From positions 1 to 64,000 of the forward strand of contig NZ_BJEA01000015.1 in assembly GCF_005405425.1 (NCBI RefSeq): a DNA stretch of 64,000 nucleotides, in the 5' to 3' direction. The notes below the pieces were generated by a model. That model saw nothing but the letters and a program-made list of their open reading frames with translations. It was not told the origin of the DNA and ran no database searches. Shown here piece by piece: positions 19,201-27,400 of this stretch. The translations under genes and the position numbers were made by a program. Each line of letters starts with the position of its first letter. Position 1 is the stretch's first letter. Origin of the DNA: Lactiplantibacillus modestisalitolerans. GTDB lineage: Bacteria > Bacillota > Bacilli > Lactobacillales > Lactobacillaceae.

Positions 19201-19459
19201 CCATCTTCAAGTAACGAGCTAAGCGCCGAACATTAGCGTGATTATCCTTAAAAGTATTGGTGTAAACGCCAGTATTCAAGGTTCCCTTCAACCAGTGTTC
19301 GTGGGACATGGCAAATAATAAGTTATTCGCCCCAATATCGCGGCGGAGTTCACCGCTGTATACGGCATAATGTTGGACAGTCGTCTCTAAATCATTCGGG
19401 GTGGTTACCCACTGGCCACCGACGATGGTGGCAATTTCAGAAAAAGTTAACGGTTTCAT
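16268..19459 (-). CDS. MurF/CapB-like ligase - inactive carboxypeptidase-like - CapA-like fusion, copy 1
   Basis: This 1,063-residue protein has three parts. About 1-490: a Mur-ligase-like N-lobe (FSEIATIVGGQWV) and an ATP-binding domain with P-loop TGSVGKST (about 130), GNHNSRTSVK, EIAGIS and DDTHNAEL. About 495-720: a region resembling S11 D,D-carboxypeptidases (YTVYDLLTLAIVAPAPDVVI, KMATQLQV), but the SxxK serine and the SxN motif appear lost (APAPD). About 740-1060: a CapA/PgsA-type phosphoesterase domain (LADTYFGE, NFEAVF, GNNHANDYG, NAHWGTDF, GHGPHRLQP, YSIGNGVF). No clear signal peptide is seen. GGAGG fits ATG 19459. CapB and CapA make poly-gamma-glutamate elsewhere; here the substrate is unknown. 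A CapC-like partner is absent. It is the last gene of the operon. Confidence 0.8.
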   Translation of the reverse strand: MKPLTFSEIATIVGGQWVTTPNDLETTVQHYAVYSGELRRDIGANNLLFAMSHEHWLKGTLNTGVYTNTFKDNHANVRRLARYLKMAIVEYPVPTSPVPQLVVPNGYDALERLVRVAAKRYVGKNIAVTGSVGKSTTKTFIADLLQHVGPTMSSVGNHNSRTSVKVQMMNHEESAFNVLEIAGISVAYSEPDTGIGGVASLMPMDVAVLTQINAGQKGWSPRKTADMKTRIGVNLKGRPFVVNAEIKNLADVRHDVHRYTDQLITYGLTPDCDYYGTLAADGQLTIHHHEKTLGVIDAQGLDHGTVSDMVAALTVYDLEGGQMTPDVMAAFSKTAHQTTTHKVARFKANGRQVTVIDDTHNAELLSIENFIDYAENYPAPRTTRKIFIEGRVRDLRQFSYATHSQVVAQLNQTHLDRVYLYGPEMNWVIPKLVATKFGGYYTTPRQVLEAVAREPQQDLVIFIKADRRASTIDQIRDLLVRRLDYQASAASQFAISTAQPQALHYNHNGVGRLLVILRVLQRVAQGKLRLTQAITITTDLAQDPSVNKVSLKSGRAYTVYDLLTLAIVAPAPDVVINLAIALFGSNRRAMIGLRKMATQLQVNAEAVGNITGRFTRRPQRTTLQDLEKIGAAYCQLPNEVFSLLASQRRTFAGRLYQKKTQLLKTHQIVGSVFQESQEHAGLMFTQDSQGKRAIAFINSPHTAYVDARVADWTATNQPLPSVTVKEMSLAHPIINLLADTYFGESYTRQRQRRGVDDALQRYGYDYSFKKIESFFKGNVTNGLNFEAVFATGTSPLHGIKPFVLDAAQQPTLQELKRVGFDFAMLGNNHANDYGPERLTATIQTLRAAGIETIGAGATLTEARTALTFNYQQQPFVFFNGYWYRNAAANLFDFYATSHHAGVNCLDSTLVDDIKSYKQAHPQATVIVNAHWGTDFATVDRHQRASAQRLAAAGADLIIGHGPHRLQPIDYVGRVPVLYSIGNGVFNSNGEFKKRQVPGYGAVLRLDLARRKLFWCPIKTNNLETFWQPTFVTDQTFTTLCQANPPRFETTKLDGNINAVVVPF

Positions 19460-19536
19460 TTTCATTCCTCCAGTGGACTAGCCCGGGCTAATCACGGGGA
19501 GCCCACAATCATAACTAATTATTTAATTGATTAAAT

Positions 19537-21084
19537 TCAAACGGACGCAAGCATCCGCGCTGGTCGCGCTGGTTGCGGCGCTTCCATGGCGTCAAACAAC
19601 TTTGTCCACCGTTCAAAAACGCGCTGTTCCGCATACCGCTTGGCATTTGCATACGCCGCTACACTGTACTGTGCTAACTGGTCCTGATGAGTCAACAATG
19701 TTAAGAGGCTTGCCGCTAGCTGGTCAACGTCATCGCAAGTCGTTAACAGACCACTAATATGATCCTGAATAATATCACCTGGCCCATAGCGAACATCATT
19801 CGCAATCATCGGCAATCCGTGGGCCTGCGCCTCTAAGATCATCAAGGAAAAGCCCTCGGCACGGCTTGGCAGGACGCCCACTTGAGCACGTTCATAAACC
19901 TGGTTAACGTCCGTTGTATAGCCCTTAAACGCGACACAATCAGTTAAATTCAAAGCTTGAACTTGCGCCTGCACCTTTTTTAACGTGTCGCCGTTCGCAT
20001 AACCCCAAAACTCTAACCGGGCATCTGGTAGTTGTTCATGCACCCGTTGAAAAGCCTGAATCGTTTGTTCGGGTTGCTTTTCGGGTGCCAAGCGTGCAAC
20101 TTGAACAATCAAATGTGATTGCCGCCGTTGAAACGGCACGGGTTTAGCGGCTAAAGTGGCATCCGTTACAAACCCCACTGGAATCGTAAACGCTGGAACT
20201 CGTTGTCCAAACCGTGCAACGACTTCTTTAGTCTGTTGTGCGGTAGCCGAAATAACCCCATCCCACTGATCATAATTGTCCAACGCATTTTGATAATTAT
20301 TATTTAATTTCGCGTGTAAATAGTCCCCGTCACTCCCAACGTGGTTATTATGCAAATGTAAAATTTTCTTAGTCGGGGTTCGCATGTGAAATAAGCCCCA
20401 GGCACATTCAACGGTGCGATCACAAATAAAGACATTCGTCTCACCGTTTTGATTAAGCTCATCATAGAAGAAACGCGTCAAGGCGTTCAGCCCGTCAAAA
20501 AGCCAAGCTCGGCCCCGATAATTAAGCACGCGCCAACTAATTTTCTCCTGATTTAAGTGGTTCAAATAATGCAATTTTTCCAAATGGATCTGTCCGTCAG
20601 CACCGAAATACGCTTCCTGAGCAATTTTACCGTCCCAATCAAATAATTGTTCCAAACACTTCAAGCCCTGGGCGTTCCACCATACCATTTTTAAAGTTTT
20701 ACCATTAACGTCAAAATATTGAATGTTACTAACCGCGTCACTTTTAGGCCGTAAATAAATAATCATGAGCAATTTACCACGCTGAACGACGTTTACTTGG
20801 CGCGCCTTGCGCGTTTTAATGGCATCGGCTGGTACCTGCACATCATTCAAGTCAAAAGATTGCCGGGGCATTTTTTGGGTACCACAGAAAAAGTCAAATA
20901 AATTTATGCAATCAGCCTCGTTAATTGCGGCCCGTTGAAGTACCGTGTGCAGATTCATCGCAAAAATGCGGGTTACGATTTTAGCTGCAACGCCGTGCTT
21001 TTTAAATAAATTCAGCCGACTAATTTCTGCGTGTTCAATCCCCGACTTTGAAAATTGTAAGTTATCATTTAAAAAGAAGTACAT
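19537..21084 (-). CDS. GT4 glycosyltransferase, TagE/SdgA/GtfA-like, likely catalytic
   Basis: This 515-residue cytosolic glycosyltransferase has an N-terminal TagE/Sdg-type accessory domain (MYFFLNDN ... IEHAEISRLNLF; about 1-230) and a GT-B catalytic half. Seen are HLHNNHVG, LARLAPEKQPEQ-like sugar-binding residues (VARLAPEKQ), FWGYANGD and an intact E-x7-E motif EGFSLMILE (about 408) followed by AQAHGLPMIANDVRYGPGDII. Relatives attach glucose to teichoic acid (TagE) or GlcNAc to serines of SD-repeat or serine-rich adhesins (SdgA/B, GtfA). The neighbouring SD adhesin makes protein O-glycosylation the best guess. The start at ATG 21084 has GGAGGG nine bases upstream and aligns with its partner's N-terminus; an ATG at 21093 overlaps the previous stop. 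Confidence 0.88.
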   Translation of the reverse strand: MYFFLNDNLQFSKSGIEHAEISRLNLFKKHGVAAKIVTRIFAMNLHTVLQRAAINEADCINLFDFFCGTQKMPRQSFDLNDVQVPADAIKTRKARQVNVVQRGKLLMIIYLRPKSDAVSNIQYFDVNGKTLKMVWWNAQGLKCLEQLFDWDGKIAQEAYFGADGQIHLEKLHYLNHLNQEKISWRVLNYRGRAWLFDGLNALTRFFYDELNQNGETNVFICDRTVECAWGLFHMRTPTKKILHLHNNHVGSDGDYLHAKLNNNYQNALDNYDQWDGVISATAQQTKEVVARFGQRVPAFTIPVGFVTDATLAAKPVPFQRRQSHLIVQVARLAPEKQPEQTIQAFQRVHEQLPDARLEFWGYANGDTLKKVQAQVQALNLTDCVAFKGYTTDVNQVYERAQVGVLPSRAEGFSLMILEAQAHGLPMIANDVRYGPGDIIQDHISGLLTTCDDVDQLAASLLTLLTHQDQLAQYSVAAYANAKRYAEQRVFERWTKLFDAMEAPQPARPARMLASV

Positions 21085-21089
21085 CCGAA

Positions 21090-22601
21090 TCATCCCTCCA
21101 AACTAAGTGCTGTTTGCCAGCGATGCCAAATTTTCGTATGCGTTTGCGTTTGGTGCATTTTGGCATAGGCCGCTTCGCTAAACGCCGTTAACCGTTGTGA
21201 ATCCGTTAATAATTCCTGAATCCGAGCACTCATAGCTAACTGGTCGCCCTGCTTCACTACAAACCCATCCTGACCATCCATAATGAAATCGCGGGGACCG
21301 TAATTAAAATCATAGCTAATAACTGGTAATCCGTGCGCCTGCGCTTCTTGCATTGCGAGTGGACCACCGTTCGCCAGCGCCGTATTCAGTAAAATCTGCG
21401 CATGATCATAAACAGGGGCAATTTCAGGCGTATAGTCGTGAATGCTTACTTGGTGTTCAAGTCCCAACTCACTGATCAGCTTTGTCATCGTTTGGACATA
21501 TTCGGGGTCCCCATAGCCGTACAGATCACAATGAACGTTGTCAATTTTTTGATTAACTAACGAAACGACCCGGATTAATTGATCAAGCTGACGATCAGGC
21601 GCATACCGGCCAACGTATAATAATTGCCGATTACGAGCAGCGATTGGAACCAGTGGCGCTTGGGTTTTAGACGGTACTGAAACCGCCGGCACGTGGCTAA
21701 TCTGGGCTCCCGGATACCGGTGCCGTAGCTGTCGAGCTTGCGTCTCCGTGCCAGTAACAAACCCATCAAAGCGGTGCCAATTATCAAAGGCGGGCTGTAA
21801 GTAGCCGTCTAGCGGCGCCTGAAGCGGATCGTTAATTTTACGCGTATGGTAGATGGGGACCATGATAAATTTATGACATTCTGCATCAAGTTCTAATAAC
21901 GGCTGAACCCCAGTTCCTGGACGATCACTGACAAAAATAACCGGCTTACTTGACCGATGGACTAATTCATTCAAGTAAAACGCAAACAAATCATCCTGAT
22001 TATGAAAATATCGTTCATTACGACCACAATAATTTTTGAGCAACATGCGTGACAAGAGCGGCTTACCGTTCGTATCGGGAACGTAATAAGCCTCCAAGAC
22101 CGTCTGACCAGCAACACCATAGTAACGTTGCATCATCAACTGCCCGTTTTGACCAAAATACTGGGTACTTGACTTAAATCCTCGCCAGTCCCAAAGGTCC
22201 GTTGAGACCAGGTTCCCCTGACTATCAATAAACTCTTGATAAAACAAGCGTCCAATCGTTCCAGGCGTGAAACCAACGCGACTTACCAGCGTGTCTCCAT
22301 TAAACACTTGACTAAAATTAGCACCGGTCGTCACAACATATTCTCGGGGCAACTTTAGGTCCTCGATGAAACGAGCCGTTGTTGTCCCAGCTTCTTGGTC
22401 TTGGAAATAATCATACATATTAATTACTTGCTTCCGATTCAATCCAAAATCTTTAACCGTTCGTGTTAATTGCCGGTCATACGTTTTGGTAACGATTTGA
22501 GCGGGTTGCTGAAACTTTGTGAAAAGGGCCTCGCGTTTCATTGCCGCATGTTCAACACTTGAATTACGTGCCAGTAAATATTCATTAATAAAATAAATCA
22601 T
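21090..22601 (-). CDS. GT4-fold glycosyltransferase partner, TagE/GtfB-like, E-x7-E altered
   Basis: This 503-residue protein has the same architecture as its neighbour: an N-terminal TagE/Sdg-type domain (MIYFINEYLLARNSSVEHAA) and a GT-B half with YVGRYAPDRQLDQL and DLYGYGDPEY. At the expected E-x7-E position it reads NGGPLAMQE (about 412), so the first glutamate is replaced. The later AQAHGLPVISYDFNYGPRDFI is normal. In GtfA/GtfB adhesin glycosyltransferase complexes GtfB is a non-catalytic substrate-binding partner, and this protein may do the same. Codons are AT-richer than in the flanking housekeeping genes. The stop overlaps or abuts the next gene, implying tight coupling. Confidence 0.82.
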   Translation of the reverse strand: MIYFINEYLLARNSSVEHAAMKREALFTKFQQPAQIVTKTYDRQLTRTVKDFGLNRKQVINMYDYFQDQEAGTTTARFIEDLKLPREYVVTTGANFSQVFNGDTLVSRVGFTPGTIGRLFYQEFIDSQGNLVSTDLWDWRGFKSSTQYFGQNGQLMMQRYYGVAGQTVLEAYYVPDTNGKPLLSRMLLKNYCGRNERYFHNQDDLFAFYLNELVHRSSKPVIFVSDRPGTGVQPLLELDAECHKFIMVPIYHTRKINDPLQAPLDGYLQPAFDNWHRFDGFVTGTETQARQLRHRYPGAQISHVPAVSVPSKTQAPLVPIAARNRQLLYVGRYAPDRQLDQLIRVVSLVNQKIDNVHCDLYGYGDPEYVQTMTKLISELGLEHQVSIHDYTPEIAPVYDHAQILLNTALANGGPLAMQEAQAHGLPVISYDFNYGPRDFIMDGQDGFVVKQGDQLAMSARIQELLTDSQRLTAFSEAAYAKMHQTQTHTKIWHRWQTALSLEG

Positions 22602-22619
22602 TTTAGATTATCTCACTTT

Positions 22620-24266
22620 CTAATGACTCGTCTGACGCCGGTCATAAGCATAATCGTAATAATTAATGAGTCCCGACAAAAAGTGCTCGCAATCATCGAT
22701 TCTGGTCCGAAAATTATCGTGACGCGCATGAAAGCCACCAATAAACTTTTGCGGATAATAAAAATACATTGCTAATTCAGGTAGAAAACTTCCCGCAAGT
22801 AATTCATACTTTGCCCGGTATGTCCATGCCCGTCGTAGCCGGATCACATCGTACTGAGCGAGCAAATCTTCATTGCCCGATTGCCGAACTAAATCAATCA
22901 TCTTAACGGCAGCGTCAAGCAATTCTAACAAGGTTGGATACGCCGTTTCACGGTCCTCCATAAACTTCAAATGGCCAAATGCATTCTTCAAGCCCATTGC
23001 CATATATTGCCGATTATTAGGGAAAACGTGTAACGCTTCATTAACAGCGTAAGAAATCCAATGATCATGATACTTACCATAGTTATGCGCTACCATGTAG
23101 TCTAAAATTGATTGAATCTGCTTTAAGACCGCCGGACGCTTTGTTAGTTCATAAAGACGCGTTAAGCCAAAAACGATTTCTCCCTCGTAATAAATAATCC
23201 GAAACGCATTCTTAACCGACAAATCTGGATTAAGAACGTGTACTAACTTTCCATCTGGCTGAATAAACGCCGGCACACACTTAAAGACTTTTTCCAATAC
23301 CGGCGCAAACGTTGCATCCCCAGTTAATGATTGGTATTTGCTTAATGCCAACATCAACATTCCTTGACCACCTAATTTAACTTCACCCTTATCATTAATA
23401 AAAGCAGCACCATCTTTTTCAAGTAGGGCGTGCTCAATTCCCCATTGAAGGGCCTGCTTCACTTGTGCATACCCTTCCGTTCGTCCGGTGAACTCAATTG
23501 CTTCCATCAATGCATATAACGATGAAAAGTGCCGAATCATATTGTAATTTTTTAGCACTAACTGCCGAGCTGGAAAATAACCGTAAATAAATTGACCATC
23601 TTCACGTAACTGATGTCTCAAAAACGTTTCCCCAACGTCAATTGAATGCGCCAGTTCAATCTGAAAATCAGTTATTTCCCGCATGCCAGTCGTGTATTTA
23701 TTCTGCGTCGATAAATCATAGACTACTTTTCCATCCGTAAAAATTCCCGCAGTTGTAAAAGTCCATACAAACGCACTCGTCCGGATTTCCGGAGAAACGC
23801 TGCCATTTCGTTTCTTGAGATATTTTTCTACTCGCGGATAATCAACCCACGCATGGGCGCCATTTCGACCAATTTTGTGTGCCTTTACCGGACGAAAACA
23901 AGCATTACCGTTGATTTCCATTTCCAGCATCGCCGTCTTAAATTCAGCGTCAAAGCTAACGCCGCGACGCCAGTAATTCATTCGAACAACCGCTGCCAAC
24001 TGTTTTTCAAAATCTGTTCGACTTAAACGTTGTACGCCCTGAACGCTTTCGATTCGAACCCAGCTATCATGAGGGGTTTCAGCTAATTGGTGCGCCACTT
24101 CTTCCCAAGCACGTTTAAACGTTTTATGTCGAATAAAAGTAACCTGGGCACGGTGCCGTCGATCCGAAACCGACAACGCTAACGTCACAGTATTGGTTCC
24201 CCAATCTAATAAATTTCCCGTTCCAACTAAGGCGTGCTCCAATTGATTTACAAACGATTTTTGCAT
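22620..24266 (-). CDS. Unknown 548-residue helical protein of the adhesin locus
   Basis: I do not recognise a family with confidence. There is no signal peptide or membrane segment. Residues about 1-180 look beta-rich (VTLALSV, AQVTFIRHKTF). From about 200 to 540 it is mostly helical with aromatic- and glycine-bearing blocks spaced like an (alpha/alpha) toroid: FIYGYFPAR, GGQGMLMLALSKYQSLTGD, RIIYYEGEIVFGLTRLYELT, WISYAVNEAL and FYYPQKFIGGFHARHDN. That fold is common in epimerases, glycosidases and uronyl C5-epimerases, so a carbohydrate role is plausible but unproven. It is the first gene of the set that continues into both glycosyltransferases (18-base gap). AGGGTGG precedes the ATG, and its codons are AT-rich. 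Confidence 0.6.
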   Translation of the reverse strand: MQKSFVNQLEHALVGTGNLLDWGTNTVTLALSVSDRRHRAQVTFIRHKTFKRAWEEVAHQLAETPHDSWVRIESVQGVQRLSRTDFEKQLAAVVRMNYWRRGVSFDAEFKTAMLEMEINGNACFRPVKAHKIGRNGAHAWVDYPRVEKYLKKRNGSVSPEIRTSAFVWTFTTAGIFTDGKVVYDLSTQNKYTTGMREITDFQIELAHSIDVGETFLRHQLREDGQFIYGYFPARQLVLKNYNMIRHFSSLYALMEAIEFTGRTEGYAQVKQALQWGIEHALLEKDGAAFINDKGEVKLGGQGMLMLALSKYQSLTGDATFAPVLEKVFKCVPAFIQPDGKLVHVLNPDLSVKNAFRIIYYEGEIVFGLTRLYELTKRPAVLKQIQSILDYMVAHNYGKYHDHWISYAVNEALHVFPNNRQYMAMGLKNAFGHLKFMEDRETAYPTLLELLDAAVKMIDLVRQSGNEDLLAQYDVIRLRRAWTYRAKYELLAGSFLPELAMYFYYPQKFIGGFHARHDNFRTRIDDCEHFLSGLINYYDYAYDRRQTSH

Positions 24267-24300
24267 TAGTTACGCCACCCTATTTATTTTTTTAACCTAT

Positions 24301-24402
24301 GTTTGGCTACCAAACGTAGCCAGTATCTTGTTCTATGTAAACCTACGGGATGCATCCCGTAGGTTCATTTATGCTTAAGTTAGCTTGGTCTAAACCAAGC
24401 TA
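24301..24402. repeat. Three successive hairpins between adhesin and downstream operon
   Basis: TGGCTAC/GTAGCCA (24304-24321), a perfect palindrome ACCTACGGGATGCATC.. (24340-24365) and TAGCTTGG/CCAAGCTA (24381-24401) follow the adhesin stop. Only short T-runs are present. They may form a partial terminator or an mRNA-processing site separating the adhesin from the genes downstream. Confidence 0.6.
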
Positions 24403-24442
24403 GCTCGGTTTGGATAAAGCGCTTGCATTTTACAGCTATTAA

Positions 24443-27400
24443 TTACTCTTCACGATGCTTCTTACTACCAAAGCCAAAGAGGGTCAGTACACCACTAACT
24501 GCTAGGAGCAAGCTTCCGATTACCGTTTGGTGTGCATTATTAGCCTCATTAGTTTGTGGTAATCCATCAGTACCAGTCTGCATACCGGTTGCTGATGAGT
24601 CATCAGCAGTACCAGTACCAAGACCATCTGAACCTAATTGTGTTTGATTCATGCCGGTACCTACAGTCTGACCACCAATTTGGCCACTACCATTTACACC
24701 AGTTGAGCCAACTCCAAGATTCGTCAAATGATCCGCAGAACCATTGCCGTTGCCACTACCACCGTTAGCAGCCCCAAAATCAACTTCACTATCAGCGTCA
24801 GAATCACTATCAGCATCAGAATCACCATCCGGATCAAGATCCGTTTCAGCATCAATCTCATCATCAGCGTCAGTGTCTGTTTCGTAATTCAGGTCCGAAT
24901 CAACATTGGCATTTGGATCTTTGTCGCTGTCGGAATCCGAGTCAGAATCAGAATCACTGTCTGTATCGGAATCGCCATCTGCGTCTGAATCACCATCCGA
25001 GTCAGAGTCACCATCCGAATCTGAGTCACTGTCGCCATCCGAATCTGAATCGCCATCAGAATCTGAGTCGCCGTCGGAGTCGGAATCGCCGTCAGAATCC
25101 GAATCACCATCCGAATCTGAGTCACCGTCAGAATCCGAGTCAGCGTCGCTGTCGGAATCTGAATCACCATCCGAATCCGAGTCAGAGTCGCTGTCGGAAT
25201 CTGAATCACCATCCGAATCTGCGTCAGAGTCGCTGTCGGAATCGGAATCGCCATCCGAATCTGAGTCGCCATCCGAATCTGAGTCGCCGTCGGAGTCGGA
25301 ATCGCCGTCAGAATCCGAATCACCATCCGAATCTGAGTCACCGTCAGAATCCGAGTCAGCGTCGCTGTCGGAATCGGAATCGCCGTCGGAGTCGGAATCA
25401 CTGTCAGCGTCAGAGTCACCATCAGAATCGGAATCGCTGTCGGAATCGGAATCGCCGTCTGCATCCGAATCACCATCGGAATCCGAGTCACCGTCAGAAT
25501 CCGAGTCAGAGTCGCTGTCGGAATCGGAATCGCCGTCAGAATCACTATCGGAATCAGAGTCGCCATCCGCGTCAGAGTCGCTGTCGGAATCTGAATCACC
25601 ATCAGCATCCGAGTCACCGTCGGAATCCGAATCACCATCCGAATCTGAGTCACTGTCGGCGTCAGAGTCGCCATCAGAATCTGAGTCGCCGTCGGAGTCG
25701 GAATCACCATCAGAATCTGAGTCGCTGTCGGAATCACCATCAGAATCGGAATCGCTGTCGGAATCTGAATCACCGTCCGCATCCGAATCGCCGTCGGAGT
25801 CAGAGTCACCATCAGAATCGGAATCGCTGTCGGAGTCGGAATCGCCGTCGGAGTCAGAGTCGCTGTCGGAATCTGAATCGCCATCCGCGTCGGAGTCTGA
25901 ATCACCATCCGAATCTGAGTCACTGTCGGCGTCAGAATCACCATCCGAATCTGAGTCGCCGTCAGAATCCGAATCACCATCCGAATCCGAATCGCTATCG
26001 GCATCCGAATCGCCATCCGAATCTGAGTCGCCGTCGGAGTCTGAATCACCATCCGAATCTGAGTCGCTATCGCTATCAGAATCGCCGTCGGAGTCAGAAT
26101 CGCTGTCGGAATCTGAGTCGCCGTCAGAATCCGAATCGCCATCCGAATCCGAGTCAGAGTCGCTGTCGGAATCCGAGTCGCCGTCAGAATCCGAATCACC
26201 ATCCGAATCCGAGTCAGAGTCGCTGTCGGAATCTGAATCACCATCCGAATCCGAGTCAGCGTCGCTGTCGGAATCTGAATCACCATCCGAATCTGCGTCA
26301 GAGTCGCTGTCGGAATCGGAATCGCCATCCGAATCTGCGTCAGAGTCGCTGTCGGAATCGGAATCGCCATCCGAATCTGAGTCGCCGTCAGAATCCGAAT
26401 CGGAATCGCCATCAGCATCCGAGTCGCCGTCAGAATCCGAATCACCATCCGAATCTGAGTCGCTATCAGAATCGGAATCGCCGTCGGAGTCGGAATCACC
26501 ATCAGAATCTGAGTCGCTATCGGAATCACTATCGGAATCTGAATCGCCATCAGAATCTGAGTCACTATCAGAATCACTATCGGAATCAGAGTCGCCGTCA
26601 GAATCCGAGTCACCATCAGAATCTGAGTCACCATCGGCGTCGGAATCACTATCGGCGTCGGAATCACTATCGGAGTCAGAATCGCCATCCGCGTCTGAGT
26701 CACCATCCGAATCGCTGTCGGAATCACCATCAGAATCTGAATCGCCGTCGGAGTCAGAGTCACCATCAGAATCCGAATCGCCATCAGCATCTGAGTCGCC
26801 GTCCGCATCCGAGTCACCATCAGAATCTGAATCGCTGTCGGAGTCGGAATCGCCGTCGGAGTCAGAGTCGCTGTCGGAATCCGAATCACTGTCGGAATCT
26901 GAGTCGCCGTCGGAATCCGAATCACTGTCGGAATCTGAGTCACCGTCAGAATCCGAATCGCCATCAGCATCCGAATCACCGTCAGAATCCGAATCACCAT
27001 CAGAATCTGAGTCGCCGTCCGCGTCAGAGTCGCCGTCCGCATCCGAATCGCCATCCGAATCAGAGTCAGAGTCGCTGTCGGAATCGGAGTCGCCGTCGGA
27101 GTCGGAATCGCTGTCCGCATCCGAGTCGCCGTCAGAATCACTATCGGAATCAGAGTCGCCGTCCGCATCAGAGTCACCATCCGAATCGGAATCGCTGTCG
27201 GCATCTGAATCGCCATCGGAATCCGAATCACTATCCGAATCGGAGTCGCTGTCAGAATCCGAGTCGCCATCAGAGTCAGAATCGCCATCCGAATCTGAAT
27301 CGCCGTCAGAGTCAGAATCGCCGTCGGAGTCAGAATCACCGTCGGAATCCGAGTCGCCGTCGGAGTCGGAATCGCCGTCAGAATCCGAGTCGCCGTCCGA

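Noticed and set aside
16268-19459. Plain MurF (peptidoglycan) assignment
   Set aside because: Length and C-terminal CapA part do not fit MurF, and two copies are present away from any mur or ddl gene.
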